In this document: positions 1-8,790 of the stretch, one piece after another
Layout of the letters: each line of letters opens with the position of its first letter
How positions within the stretch are numbered: the first letter of the stretch is position 1
Assembly: GCA_025210455.1 (NCBI GenBank)
Contig: JAOARQ010000002.1
Span: 186,001 to 250,000 of the forward strand
Origin: Pelagimonas sp.
GTDB taxonomy: Bacteria > Pseudomonadota > Alphaproteobacteria > Rhodobacterales > Rhodobacteraceae
Length of the DNA: 64,000 bases
Reading direction: 5' to 3'
Notes under the pieces: generated by a model
The model's database searches: none
Told to the model about the DNA's origin: nothing
Seen by the model: only the letters and a program-made list of their open reading frames with translations
Position numbers and translations under genes: made by a program

Positions 1-923
1 GCCGCCAGCACTGCCGCGCATTGGCCCGGAAGATCGCCCAGTGTCAGCTCGCGCCGTGGCTTGGGCTTGGGGGCGTTGGGATCTCTCGGCTTGGGCGGCG
101 GCGGGTTCAGGATGCGGTCCACCCAGCCCTGCGCTTCCTCGCAGCCGTCACCGGGGGGCGGCGGGTTCTGGTTCTTGCAACCTGCTGCACCTTTGGGACA
201 ATTCAGGCGCACATGGAAATGATAGTGATGCCCCCACCACGGGCGGATCTTGCGCAGATAGCTGCGGTCACCCTTTTCTTCGTTACACATGCGCACCTTG
301 GCACCGGGAAAGACGAAAATTCGCGCCACACGCGGATCCTGCGCCGCTGCTTTCATGATCTGATGATGCGCGCGGGTCCAATTGTTGTTGGTATAGGCCC
401 CAGAAGCCCGGCGCAGCGAAATCGAAGAAATCTTTTCGCGCGCCTGTGGGGACAGGTTCAGATTGTCAGCGGGCAGCATCCAGATATCCACATCCAGACC
501 AATCTGATGGCTGCGGTGCCCGGTCAGCATTGGCCCGCCGCGCGGCTGGCTCATGTCACCGACATACAGCCCCTTCCACCCCGGCTGTGCCGCAGCTTTA
601 CGCGACAGTTTCTGAATATAGTCAACCAGTTCAGGATGGCCCCAGTTCCGATTGCGCGACAGGCGCATCGCCTGCCATGTGGGGCCGGTTTCAGCCAGCG
701 CAATACCGCCAGCCAGACAGCCCTTGGCATAGCCGCCGTAGGGAGCCGGCGCCTGAGATGACCCCTGCGCCTTGGCCCCAAACAGCTGCTTGGCTTCTTT
801 CGAGGACAACACCGGGTCCAGTTTGGGCACAGAAACCCGCGCCCCGGAAATATCCGTTTCTTTTTCACCACCGCAGGCGGTCAGCGAAAACGCGAGCAAA
901 ACAAATGTCAAAAATCGGATCAT
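1..923 (-). CDS. mepA: Penicillin-insensitive murein endopeptidase (partial, C-terminus off the left edge)
   Basis: Periplasmic peptidase of family M74 that cuts D-Ala-meso-DAP cross-links in peptidoglycan. The minus-strand frame stays open to base 1, so the C-terminus is missing. The N-terminus is a lipoprotein signal ending in LTAC (Cys17). Two metal-site segments are visible: GHRSHQIGLDVD near residues 131-142 and HHYHFH near 231-236, matching the His/Asp/His ligand set of the family. Its ATG overlaps the stop of the upstream transporter gene as ATGA (920-923), so the two are probably translated together. The tail is rich in Pro and Cys. I see no competing identity; only the missing C-terminus is uncertain. 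Confidence 0.9.
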   Translation of the reverse strand, partial: MIRFLTFVLLAFSLTACGGEKETDISGARVSVPKLDPVLSSKEAKQLFGAKAQGSSQAPAPYGGYAKGCLAGGIALAETGPTWQAMRLSRNRNWGHPELVDYIQKLSRKAAAQPGWKGLYVGDMSQPRGGPMLTGHRSHQIGLDVDIWMLPADNLNLSPQAREKISSISLRRASGAYTNNNWTRAHHQIMKAAAQDPRVARIFVFPGAKVRMCNEEKGDRSYLRKIRPWWGHHYHFHVRLNCPKGAAGCKNQNPPPPGDGCEEAQGWVDRILNPPPPKPRDPNAPKPKPRRELTLGDLPGQCAAVLA

Positions 924-2260
924 GAGGAATGTCTTTCACCTTTTGGGTGAACATAGCGTAGCAGAAACAGGCCAATGGCGAAAAGCCCGATCAGCGGGGA
1001 AACGCCAAGCGACTGCGACCCGGTCAGCGATGTGGCGATCCCGATCGAGAGAGGCGCAAGAAATGAGGTCGCCTTGCCCGCCAGCGCGTAAAGACCAAAG
1101 GCTTCGGTCATGTGATCTTCATCCGCCTGCCGCACCATCATCGTGCGCGAGGCCGATTGCAACGCCCCACCGGCAGCCCCAATAGTCGCCCCAAAGAGGT
1201 AAAAGGCGATGTTTGGCAGGGATGACCCTTCGGCAACTGGGATACCAAACAGGCTGTCCGGGCGGATCATGACAATCCCGATACCAACCCCCATCAGCAC
1301 CCAGACGCAAACTGTGATGACCGGTTTCGGGCCGAAAAACTCATCCGCATAGCCACCAATCACCGCGAAAACCGCACCGGCAATAATCGCCAGAATGCCA
1401 AACACGCCCACATCAATGACCGTCCAGCCCAGCACACCGGCGGCATAGATACCGCCAAAGGTATACATGCCATTCAGCGCATCCCGGTAAAACATGGATG
1501 AGCCAAGATAGGCAAAAAGCGAGGGCTGCTGCGGCAAAGTCCTGATCGTTCGCGCCAGCTGCCCCAGCGCCTTTTTCACAGCGCCTTTTGGGGCTTTTTC
1601 CCTGCGCGGCTCACGCACCCACAGGAAGAACGGGATCATAAACACCGCGTACCAGATCGCTGCCAAGGGCCCAACAGCACGGGTGCCCTCACGCGCTTCG
1701 GGATCAAGCCCAAACAGCGGCGCGCTGCCCAGCATGGTTTTCCCTGTCTCAGCGTTTTCCGCAAACAACAGCAGCATGATCACCAACGTGACCAACCCCC
1801 CAAGATACCCAAAGGCCCAGCCATTGCCTGAAATACGGCCGATCTCTTCTGGGGTTCCCAGATCTGGCAGCATGGAATTGGTAAAGATCGTCGCGAACTC
1901 CATCCCGATCAGGCCAAGAGCAAAGAAGAACAGCGTTGTATACAGGTTGAAATCATCGGGCGCCGCAAACCACAGCATCCCCGAGCCGATCACATAAAGC
2001 GCGGAAAAGCCCCAGATGAATTTCATCCGGCTTCCGCCCAGATCCGCCATCGCCCCCAGAACCGGGGCCAAAAGCGCAATCACAATGCCTGCAGCCGCGA
2101 TACCATAGCCCCAGGCCGCCTGCGCAGCCGTGCCATCCCCCATCAGATCATTGATATAGGGGCCAAAAATAAAGGTTAGCAAAAGGGTGTTATAAGGCTG
2201 TGACGCCCAATCGAAAAAGAACCACCCCCAGATGCGTTTTCTTTGTGAAACCTGCGTCAT
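920..2260 (-). CDS. UMF1-family (Atg22-like) MFS transporter
   Basis: Integral inner-membrane protein of 446 residues with about twelve hydrophobic segments. The start WGWFFFDWASQPYN is characteristic of the UMF1/Atg22-like branch of the major facilitator superfamily, whose bacterial substrates are mostly unknown. A basic cytoplasmic stretch (KEKAPKGAVKKALG-like, about residues 215-235) separates the two halves. It is the first gene of a two-gene operon with mepA, which it overlaps by 4 bp. The pairing suggests a cell-envelope or recycling role, but that is inference. The start has a G-rich Shine-Dalgarno-like stretch directly upstream (minus strand, about 2263-2271). Confidence 0.85.
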   Translation of the reverse strand: MTQVSQRKRIWGWFFFDWASQPYNTLLLTFIFGPYINDLMGDGTAAQAAWGYGIAAAGIVIALLAPVLGAMADLGGSRMKFIWGFSALYVIGSGMLWFAAPDDFNLYTTLFFFALGLIGMEFATIFTNSMLPDLGTPEEIGRISGNGWAFGYLGGLVTLVIMLLLFAENAETGKTMLGSAPLFGLDPEAREGTRAVGPLAAIWYAVFMIPFFLWVREPRREKAPKGAVKKALGQLARTIRTLPQQPSLFAYLGSSMFYRDALNGMYTFGGIYAAGVLGWTVIDVGVFGILAIIAGAVFAVIGGYADEFFGPKPVITVCVWVLMGVGIGIVMIRPDSLFGIPVAEGSSLPNIAFYLFGATIGAAGGALQSASRTMMVRQADEDHMTEAFGLYALAGKATSFLAPLSIGIATSLTGSQSLGVSPLIGLFAIGLFLLRYVHPKGERHSS

Positions 2261-2355
2261 GCCACCCCCTTTTGGTTAGCCCGATAGAACCCATCTGGCC
2301 GACCTATGACAAGGGGGAAGTGAGGCTGAGCCGTTTCTCACAGGCTATTGTGGTA

Positions 2356-2880
2356 TTACGCCTTTTGCGCGGCCAGATTGGATTTCGCCCAGGTGGTCAG
2401 CGCATCCACTGTTGGATCCAGTTCCTGCGCCGCAGCGCCGCAAAAGTCTTGAAAGGCGTCAACATTCATCCGGTTGATGCCCACCAATACCGGAATATCC
2501 CGGCTCAGGGCTTCACCGATGACCTCGCGAAAGCCGCGCCCATCTGCTTCGTGTTTGCCAAATTTATTGACAACCACCAGATCCGCGCCCTGATCAAGCT
2601 GTTCTCTGGTGATTTGAACCGCCTGCTCCAAAGCCTCGGGGTTCAGACGGCACCCTCTGGAGGCCGACCCCAGATCCTGAGAAATGCGGATCACCGGGCC
2701 ATCTGGCAGAATATGCACATCCATATCGCATTTGGCCTTATCCGCACATTCCGTATCGGTCTGAACTGTACCGCACAGATGCAGCCCATCAGCGGCAAGC
2801 GCCTTGGCTGTATCGGCAAGCAGGACATTGGTCTCTCCACGACCCGGGGCGATGGTATATGCGATCTTCACGAAAGACAT
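2356..2880 (-). CDS. DUF2478-type protein, P-loop-like fold
   Basis: Protein of 174 residues resembling the DUF2478 group, which is common in Rhodobacteraceae and is often annotated near molybdenum-related genes. The N-terminus (KIAYTIAPGRGETNVLLADTA) resembles a modified nucleotide-binding loop. A second segment, LVVVNKFGKHEADGRGFREVI (about 97-117), looks like a Walker-B-to-sensor stretch ending in a helix. Four Cys lie in the first half (about 36, 45, 51 and 77), which might bind metal. No operon partner is evident: the transporter upstream starts 95 bp away in the same direction. The exact reaction is unknown and I do not assign one. Confidence 0.65.
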   Translation of the reverse strand: MSFVKIAYTIAPGRGETNVLLADTAKALAADGLHLCGTVQTDTECADKAKCDMDVHILPDGPVIRISQDLGSASRGCRLNPEALEQAVQITREQLDQGADLVVVNKFGKHEADGRGFREVIGEALSRDIPVLVGINRMNVDAFQDFCGAAAQELDPTVDALTTWAKSNLAAQKA

Positions 2881-2937
2881 CCTTTAGCTAGGTCCGACAG
2901 TGATAGCGGTATCCCTGCCCCGGCTTCAAGTCAGACA

Positions 2938-2965
2938 AAAGGCGCGACTGGTAAGCCGCGCCTTT
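2938..2965 (-). terminator. Intrinsic terminator after bztD
   Basis: A perfect 9-bp stem (AAAGGCGCG, 2938-2946, with its complement at 2957-2965) and a 10-nt loop, lying 20 bp past the bztD stop. On the minus strand the stem runs into a short T-rich stretch. A-rich sequence on one side and T-rich sequence on the other mean it may work in both directions. Confidence 0.7.
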
Positions 2966-2985
2966 CTTTTGAATAGGTGGTTGGA

Positions 2986-3777
2986 TCAGTGACCCAAAAT
3001 CTGGCTGAGGAACTGCTGGGTCCGCTCGGATTTCGGGTTGTTGAAGAACTCTTCCGGTTCGTTCTGTTCCACGATCTGACCGTCCGCCATAAAGATCACG
3101 CGGTTGGCCACCTGACGGGCAAAGCCCATCTCGTGGGTCACGCAAAGCATGGTCATCCCTTCTTCCGCCAGTTCGATCATGGTATCGAGAACCTCTTTGA
3201 TCATCTCCGGGTCCAGCGCAGATGTGGGTTCGTCGAACAGCATGATCCGCGGCTTCATGCACAGCGAGCGGGCAATCGCCACACGCTGCTGCTGACCGCC
3301 AGACAGCTGGCCGGGGAACTTATGCGCCTGGTCAGGGATCTTCACCTTTTCCAGGAAATGCATCGCGGTTTCTTCGGCTTCCTTGCGCGGCACCTTGCGC
3401 ACCCAGATCGGCGCGAGGGTGCAGTTTTCAAGGATGCTGAGATGCGGGAACAGGTTGAAGTGCTGAAAGCACATCCCCACCTCAGAGCGAATTTTGTCAA
3501 TGTTTTTCAAATCATTCGACAGCTCTGTGCCATCCACCACGATCTTGCCCTGCTGGTGTTCTTCCAGCGCGTTGATGCAGCGGATCAGCGTAGATTTCCC
3601 CGAACCTGACGGCCCGGCGATAACGATACGTTCCCCTTCATAGACGGTCAGGTCGATGTCACGCAGAACGTGGAATGACCCGTACCATTTGTTCATTTTG
3701 GTGATTTCAATCGAAACCTCATCCGAGACATGCATCTTGGAGCGGTTGATTTCACGGTCGAGTGCCAGATCAGACAT
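2986..3777 (-). CDS. bztD: Glutamate/glutamine/aspartate/asparagine ABC transporter, ATPase
   Basis: ATP-binding subunit (263 residues) of a polar-amino-acid ABC importer. Walker [10 protein letters not shown] is near residues 54-62, the signature LSGGQQQR near 157-164 and Walker [14 protein letters not shown] near 177-189. An extra N-terminal stretch of about 20 residues precedes the domain, as in the Bzt/Aap type rather than GlnQ. It is the last gene of a bztABCD operon, 15 bp after bztC, and is followed by an intrinsic terminator. Gene order and subunit sizes match the Rhodobacter capsulatus bzt system. The alternative name aapP is equally compatible with the sequence alone. Confidence 0.92.
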   Translation of the reverse strand: MSDLALDREINRSKMHVSDEVSIEITKMNKWYGSFHVLRDIDLTVYEGERIVIAGPSGSGKSTLIRCINALEEHQQGKIVVDGTELSNDLKNIDKIRSEVGMCFQHFNLFPHLSILENCTLAPIWVRKVPRKEAEETAMHFLEKVKIPDQAHKFPGQLSGGQQQRVAIARSLCMKPRIMLFDEPTSALDPEMIKEVLDTMIELAEEGMTMLCVTHEMGFARQVANRVIFMADGQIVEQNEPEEFFNNPKSERTQQFLSQILGH

Positions 3778-3792
3778 ACGTGTGATCCTTTC

Positions 3793-5286
3793 TTAGCGAT
3801 GGCCGGTCTGAAGCTTGCGCTCCAGATACATGGAATAACGAGACATGGAGAAACAGACGACGAAGAACAGCAGGGCGATAAAGCCATAAAGTTCCCACAC
3901 CAGACCGTTCCATGCCTGATCAGCTCGGATAGAGTTCGACAGGCCCAGCGGATCCAGAAGACCGATGACCGAAACCAGCGTTGTATCTTTGAACACGCCG
4001 ATAAAGGTCGATACGATACCCGGGATCGAGATCTTCAGCGCCTGCGGCATGATCACCAGACGCTGCGCCTGCCAATAGTTCAAGCCCAGACTGTCAGCCC
4101 CTTCGTACTGGCCTTTTGGAAGCGCCGCGAGACCACCCCGGATCACCTCGGCCATATAGGCCGCAGCAAACAGGGTCACCATGATCAGAACCCGCAGGAT
4201 AATGTCAAAGCTTGTGCCCGGCGGCAGGAAGATGTTCAGCAGGGTCGAAGCCACGAACAGCAGCGTGATCAGCGGCACACCTCGGATGAATTCAATGAAC
4301 CCAACGCAAAGCGTTTTGACAATGAACAGATCCGACTGACGCCCCAGCGCCAGAACAATGCCCAGCGGCAGCGAACAGGCGATGGCAACAACACCGATGA
4401 CAATCGACAGCATAAAGCCCCCAAAGTCACGGCTTTCTACCGGCGCCAGTTCCAGCGCGATAACGCTGCTAAGCCCAGACGCCAGAGCGCTTGCCAGCAC
4501 CAACCACCAGCCAAGGGCAACAACAACGGCCAGAATAATCGCCAGCAGGCCGTTTTCCATCGTCGTAGCCACAACCCGGTAGACAATCGCCGCCGCAACA
4601 AAGCCCGCCAGCACCATCAACGGCCCCCAAAGGGTGCCGCCCCAAAGCAACCAGGGCATCAGGAACGGATAGATCGCCGAAAAGATCAGCGGGTTTGGCA
4701 GACGCTTCGCCCCGGCTTTGATTTCCTCTGCGCGGGCCTCTTTATCTGTGGTGACAAGCGTATAGGCCAGATAGCCCCCCGCCACGACCAGAACCGCCTG
4801 AAGCGCCATCACAAGCACACCGCCGCCCATTTGGAACGTCCAGAACAACAGCGATAGAACCAGAAGGAACCAGTTCATCCGGCGCGAGATCATGTTGAAC
4901 AGCACCGGAATCAGCGCCACAAACAGGAAGATCAGTGCCAGATTTGGACGCCAGCGCTCTTCTACGGGATAGAACCCATAAAGCAACTGATCCCAGCGTT
5001 CCGTGATCACCCCCCAACAGGCTTTGTGGGTGCTTGCCCCTAGGCCTTTGAGGATCTCACGGCATTCGCCGAGGGACGCCGCCGCTCCGGTTGGCGACAC
5101 CGCCCACCAGATCAGCCCCGCCATGATGTAAAAGATCGCAATCCCGAACAGCACGGTCAGGATCGAATTGGTCACACCTGAAAACAGATTCTCGCGCATC
5201 CAGCCGACAAGACCGACAGAATTGGGCGGAGGGGCCTGTTCAGGCAGCATTTCCGTACGAACATAAGAAACGTCGCTCATGATCAC
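3793..5286 (-). CDS. bztC: Amino-acid ABC transporter permease, large BztC/AapM type
   Basis: Inner-membrane permease of 497 residues, about twice the size of an ordinary HisM-type permease because of a long hydrophobic N-terminal half with extra membrane segments. That size is typical of BztC/AapM. The conserved cytoplasmic EAA loop lies in the C-terminal third (GADSLGLNYWQAQRLVIMPQ) and contacts the ATPase. The start overlaps the bztB stop by 4 bp (ATGA, 5283-5286), so the two permeases are likely translated in a fixed ratio. It forms the transmembrane heterodimer with BztB. Confidence 0.92.
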   Translation of the reverse strand: MIMSDVSYVRTEMLPEQAPPPNSVGLVGWMRENLFSGVTNSILTVLFGIAIFYIMAGLIWWAVSPTGAAASLGECREILKGLGASTHKACWGVITERWDQLLYGFYPVEERWRPNLALIFLFVALIPVLFNMISRRMNWFLLVLSLLFWTFQMGGGVLVMALQAVLVVAGGYLAYTLVTTDKEARAEEIKAGAKRLPNPLIFSAIYPFLMPWLLWGGTLWGPLMVLAGFVAAAIVYRVVATTMENGLLAIILAVVVALGWWLVLASALASGLSSVIALELAPVESRDFGGFMLSIVIGVVAIACSLPLGIVLALGRQSDLFIVKTLCVGFIEFIRGVPLITLLFVASTLLNIFLPPGTSFDIILRVLIMVTLFAAAYMAEVIRGGLAALPKGQYEGADSLGLNYWQAQRLVIMPQALKISIPGIVSTFIGVFKDTTLVSVIGLLDPLGLSNSIRADQAWNGLVWELYGFIALLFFVVCFSMSRYSMYLERKLQTGHR

Positions 5287-6542
5287 CGCTCCACCAGTTT
5301 AACGCGATTGTTGTACCAGTTCATCACCATCGAAATCGTCAGCGAGATCGTCAGATAAACCAGCATGCCCAGCAGAACTGTTTCCAGCTCGCGGCCGGTC
5401 TGGTTCATGGTCACGCCCATCAGCGTGCCGGTCAGATCCATATAGCCCACCGCAATTGCCAGCGAAGAGTTCTTGGTCAGGTTCAGATAGTTCGAAATCA
5501 GCGGCGGGATGATCACGCGCAGCGCCTGCGGCAGGATCACCAGATTCATGATACGCCCCGGACGCAGCCCCAGTGCTGCCGCCGCTTCGGTCTGACCTTT
5601 CGAGATCGCCAGAATACCAGAGCGCACGATTTCAGCGATAAAGGCCGCGGTATACAGCGACAGCGCCAACCAAAGAGCGATCAGCGAGTTCCGCAGATGC
5701 GTCCCACCTTTAAAGTTAAAGCCCTTCAGTTCTGGATAACCCAAGTGGAAGCCCAGAATGATCAGCACGATCAATGTCGGGATCACCGTCAGGCCAAGGC
5801 GCATATGCCAGGTGGTCGGACGATCACCGGTGCTTTCCTGTTTGGCATCCGCCCAGCGCTTTACACGCATCGAGCCCCAGATCCCGGCCCCCAGCACAAT
5901 CAGGATCGCAATCAGATCCAGACTGACTTCAAAGGCCCCACCAAAGACAGGCATATCCCCCAGACCGCGTGAAAACAGCGGCTCGGGTACGTAAACACCA
6001 CGATTGGTGATTGCAACGGAATCGAACAGCACCATCGAGGCATCGGGGTTTTCCCCCCTAAAGGCCCTGGGCGCCGGCAGCGTTTCAATCAGGATGGCCA
6101 TTACCAGCACGATCCAGAGCAGGACCGGCACATTGCGGAACATTTCCACATAGACAGCCATAGCCCGCGACACGAGCCAGTTTTTCGACAATCGAGCCAC
6201 ACCGATCAGCACACCCAGAACGGTGGCGGTGATACAGCCCAGAACAGCCACAACCATGGTGTTCAACAGGCCAACCATGGCCGCGCGCAGGTGTGTATCT
6301 TGCGAATTATAGTCGATCAGGCGCTGGTTGATGTCATAACCAGCGGGATCGCCAAAGAATGAAAAGCTGGGCTCTTTGCCCAGTGCGAGAAGGTTCTGGA
6401 CTGTGTTATTGAACAGCCAGCCAATCAGCAGCAGAAATCCGATCAGCGCAACGACCTGAATGGTCATCGAGCGGTAGCGAGTGTCGTAGATGAGCTGTGA
6501 CAGGCGAAACGACTCCCGCGGGGGGTCGGTAAACGTTGCCAT
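5283..6542 (-). CDS. bztB: Amino-acid ABC transporter permease, BztB/AapQ type
   Basis: Inner-membrane permease of 419 residues and partner of BztC. It has an N-terminal membrane anchor (about 25-50), a periplasmic insertion, then the permease core with the EAA loop AAAALGLRPGRIMNLVILPQ near residues 320-339. A Shine-Dalgarno-like AGGGAAAA lies just upstream of the ATG. The gene is separated from bztA by 123 bp that contain a terminator-like hairpin, so its expression probably depends on read-through from bztA. Confidence 0.92.
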   Translation of the reverse strand: MATFTDPPRESFRLSQLIYDTRYRSMTIQVVALIGFLLLIGWLFNNTVQNLLALGKEPSFSFFGDPAGYDINQRLIDYNSQDTHLRAAMVGLLNTMVVAVLGCITATVLGVLIGVARLSKNWLVSRAMAVYVEMFRNVPVLLWIVLVMAILIETLPAPRAFRGENPDASMVLFDSVAITNRGVYVPEPLFSRGLGDMPVFGGAFEVSLDLIAILIVLGAGIWGSMRVKRWADAKQESTGDRPTTWHMRLGLTVIPTLIVLIILGFHLGYPELKGFNFKGGTHLRNSLIALWLALSLYTAAFIAEIVRSGILAISKGQTEAAAALGLRPGRIMNLVILPQALRVIIPPLISNYLNLTKNSSLAIAVGYMDLTGTLMGVTMNQTGRELETVLLGMLVYLTISLTISMVMNWYNNRVKLVER

Positions 6543-6628
6543 CTATTTTTCCCTGTTTTTTCGGCCTTGTTTGTTATGCCTCTTTGGGCGGCGGGCCTTG
6601 GGCCCGGTCTGGCCGACAGATATACAAA

Positions 6629-6654
6629 AAGGGCGCGGCCTGAACCGCGCCCTT
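6629..6654 (-). terminator. Hairpin between bztA and bztB (partial terminator)
   Basis: A perfect 10-bp stem (AAGGGCGCGG, 6629-6638, pairing with 6645-6654) with a 6-nt loop, starting 11 bp after the bztA stop. On the minus strand it is followed by five T residues. It has the form of an intrinsic terminator or mRNA-stabilising hairpin. Such elements between a binding-protein gene and the permease genes commonly give excess binding protein. Confidence 0.75.
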
Positions 6655-6665
6655 CTGCGCAAAAC

Positions 6666-7679
6666 TTAGCGGAACGGCGGTGCGTAGAGCAGGCCACCCT
6701 GTGTCCACTGAGCGTTCTGGCCACGTGCCAGACCGATAGCGGTGTCTTCACCCAGGAACTTTGCGAAGATCTCGCCATAGTTGCCGTTTACGGCGATGGC
6801 TTTTTGTGCCCAGTCAGCCTCCAGACCCAGCATTTCGCCCAGCTTGCCCTCAGAGCCCAGCAGACGGTTGATTTCCGGGTTGTTGGTGCCGGCAGCTTTT
6901 TCCGACAGGTTGCCCATGGTCACGCCCAGCTCTTCGGCTGCGATCAGCGCGTTCAGCGACCAGCGCACAACGTCGCCCCATTCGCTGTCACCGTGGCGTA
7001 CCAGCGGGCCCAGAGGCTCTTTCGAGATGATTTCAGGCAGGATCACGTGATCAGCCGAGTTTTCAAAGGTCGAACGGGTTGCCGCCAGACCGGATGCGTC
7101 CGTGGTGTAAACGTCACAGGCACCAGCCAGATACTGCTGCTGCGCTTCGGCGTTGGTTTCGATCGGAACCGGCTCGTACGAGATGTTGTTCACGCGGAAG
7201 AAGTCAGCCAGGTTCAGCTCGGTGGTGGTGCCGGTCTGGATGCAGACAGTTGCGCCATCCAGTTCGGTTGCAGAAGCCACGCCCAGCTCGGCCGGAACCA
7301 TAAAGCCCTGACCATCGTAGTAGTTCACACCGACGAATTCGAACTTCAGGTCAACGTCGCGCGAGAAGGTCCAGGTGGTGTTACGCGCCAGCATGTCGAT
7401 TTCGCCCGATGCCAGTGCAGTAAAACGGGTTTTACCGGTGGTCGGAACAAATTCAACAGCGGTTGCGTCGCCCAGAACGGCAGCTGCCACTGCGCGGCAG
7501 ACAGAGACGTCAAAGCCCTGCCATTCGCCGTTTGCGTCAGGAGCCGCAAAACCAGGAACACCGGTGGCCACACCGCAGTTCAGTTTGCCGCGTTCTTTGA
7601 CATCATCAAGGGTGCCAGCTGCTGCGGCGCCAGCCGCAAACACGACTGCAGATGCCAGAGTGAAAACTGTGGATTTCAT
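6666..7679 (-). CDS. bztA: Glutamate/aspartate-type periplasmic binding protein
   Basis: Secreted substrate-binding protein of 337 residues and first gene of the bzt operon. It has a clear Sec signal peptide (MKSTVFTLASAVVFAAGAAA, cut near residue 20) and a family 3 solute-binding fold, including the GFDVSVCRAVAAAV helix and the LNCGVATGVPGF entry strand. Two Cys in these segments probably form a disulfide. It delivers acidic amino acids and their amides to BztB/BztC. A hairpin directly downstream may raise its level over the permeases. The next 480 bp upstream hold no gene and probably contain the promoter. Confidence 0.93.
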   Translation of the reverse strand: MKSTVFTLASAVVFAAGAAAAGTLDDVKERGKLNCGVATGVPGFAAPDANGEWQGFDVSVCRAVAAAVLGDATAVEFVPTTGKTRFTALASGEIDMLARNTTWTFSRDVDLKFEFVGVNYYDGQGFMVPAELGVASATELDGATVCIQTGTTTELNLADFFRVNNISYEPVPIETNAEAQQQYLAGACDVYTTDASGLAATRSTFENSADHVILPEIISKEPLGPLVRHGDSEWGDVVRWSLNALIAAEELGVTMGNLSEKAAGTNNPEINRLLGSEGKLGEMLGLEADWAQKAIAVNGNYGEIFAKFLGEDTAIGLARGQNAQWTQGGLLYAPPFR

Positions 7680-8166
7680 ATTATCCTCACTGTTTGGATT
7701 TTAGTAGCGTCCCGTAGGCCGGGATCCGTGACTCTTGGGCACAAGGCGTCCCAAGGATGCTGCGTGTCTTGTTGTCTCTAATCTGTGAGCCGCTTGCGCG
7801 CTCAGAAGGTGAGAGCATGTGGTTGAATCCGATCTACCGTCAACATCACAGACAGGCTAACCCAATAAAATCACTACTGTAAATTCCCTGAATTTCGGCC
7901 CACAAGCGGAACAAAATAAGACCACCCAAACTGGTTCCGAAAGGTATTATCATAAGCCGTTATGATTAAATAACAAATTTTTATGACCCAATCCTCTGCC
8001 GACCAATTCCACCATCGGAAAAAAAATTTCCGAACGCTAAGTAAATTAAAACAATCGTTTAAAATTGACGCATTTTGTTGCGCGAGCGTCGGAATCCGCC
8101 CCGAGCTGAGGATAGGTGATTTCACCCAAATAAATCTTGGGTTGAGACTCACTGTGCTGAAAATCT
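7680..8166. other. Intergenic region between bluB and bztA, AT-rich
   Basis: No convincing gene. The stretch from about 7860 to 8100 is visibly richer in A and T than the surrounding genes. It holds the 3' flank of bluB, including a small inverted repeat (ACCCAA at 8124-8129 with TTGGGT at 8137-8142) that could end bluB transcription, and the presumed bztA promoter. Confidence 0.6.
7949..7976 (-). promoter_or_regulatory. Candidate sigma-70 promoter for bztABCD
   Basis: On the minus strand TTGTTA (7976-7971) and TATGAT (7954-7949) are separated by 16 bp, close to a sigma-70 -35/-10 pair, within AT-rich DNA. It would give a long 5' leader of about 260 nt before bztA. No experimental support; another promoter nearer the gene is possible. 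Confidence 0.35.
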
Positions 8167-8790
8167 CTATTTAAGCGACCAGCTGGTTGTGGTGTTTTCC
8201 TGCCAGCCCACGCGATGCAGCAGCGGCGTGTCATCCATGGTCTGCGGATAGCCGATACACAGCCAGCTGGCAAAGCGCCATCCTGGCGGCACGTCAAACA
8301 GCGTTTCGATGGCTCCGGGATCGAGAATAGACACCATGCCCACGCCGATGTTCATCGCGCGTGCCGTCAACATCAGCGAATAGATCGACATGGCTGTGGA
8401 TTGCACCAGCGTATCCGCCATGGTCGCCCGGCCCAGCCCGTGCCCCTCTTCGGGATCGGTTTCGGTAAAAACGGCCAGTTGTACTGGCGCATCTTCCATA
8501 CCTGCCAGTTTCAGCTTCATATAGGCAGCGCGGCGATCCCCTTCGTAGTCATCCCCGGCAGCTTCGTTACAGCGCTGAAAGATATCCCGCGCCTGCGTCA
8601 TCACCTCGGGATCCTGCACCCGGAACACCCGCCATGGGCGCGCGTTTCCAACCGACGGGGCCAGGTCCATCGCATGGCGCAACTGTTCCAGATCGTCTTC
8701 GGGCAGCGGATCACGCCGGAAATGCCGCACATCCCGACGCCAGCGCAAGATCTCGTGCAGGGCCTGCCTTTGGCTGTCAAAGAATTCCAT
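8167..8790 (-). CDS. bluB: 5,6-dimethylbenzimidazole synthase
   Basis: Flavin-dependent enzyme of 207 residues that breaks down reduced FMN with oxygen to make dimethylbenzimidazole, the lower ligand of vitamin B12. It has the nitroreductase-like fold with the BluB hallmark starts RWRRDVRHFR (about 17-26) and APSVGNARPWR (about 43-53). GVGMVSILDP and the C-terminal WLCIGYP strand complete the family pattern. It is the last gene of the minus-strand cob operon and overlaps the preceding cobC by 14 bp. Its presence indicates that this organism makes true cobalamin and does so aerobically. Confidence 0.93.
   Translation of the reverse strand: MEFFDSQRQALHEILRWRRDVRHFRRDPLPEDDLEQLRHAMDLAPSVGNARPWRVFRVQDPEVMTQARDIFQRCNEAAGDDYEGDRRAAYMKLKLAGMEDAPVQLAVFTETDPEEGHGLGRATMADTLVQSTAMSIYSLMLTARAMNIGVGMVSILDPGAIETLFDVPPGWRFASWLCIGYPQTMDDTPLLHRVGWQENTTTSWSLK

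Noticed and set aside
3730-4857. 375-codon open frame opposite bztC
   Set aside because: Mirror of a well-identified permease gene. The sequence is a low-quality mix rich in Arg, Gln and His.
7874-8152. 92-codon frame in the AT-rich gap upstream of bztA
   Set aside because: No Shine-Dalgarno, no family resemblance, and it lies in a region expected to hold promoter and terminator sequences.
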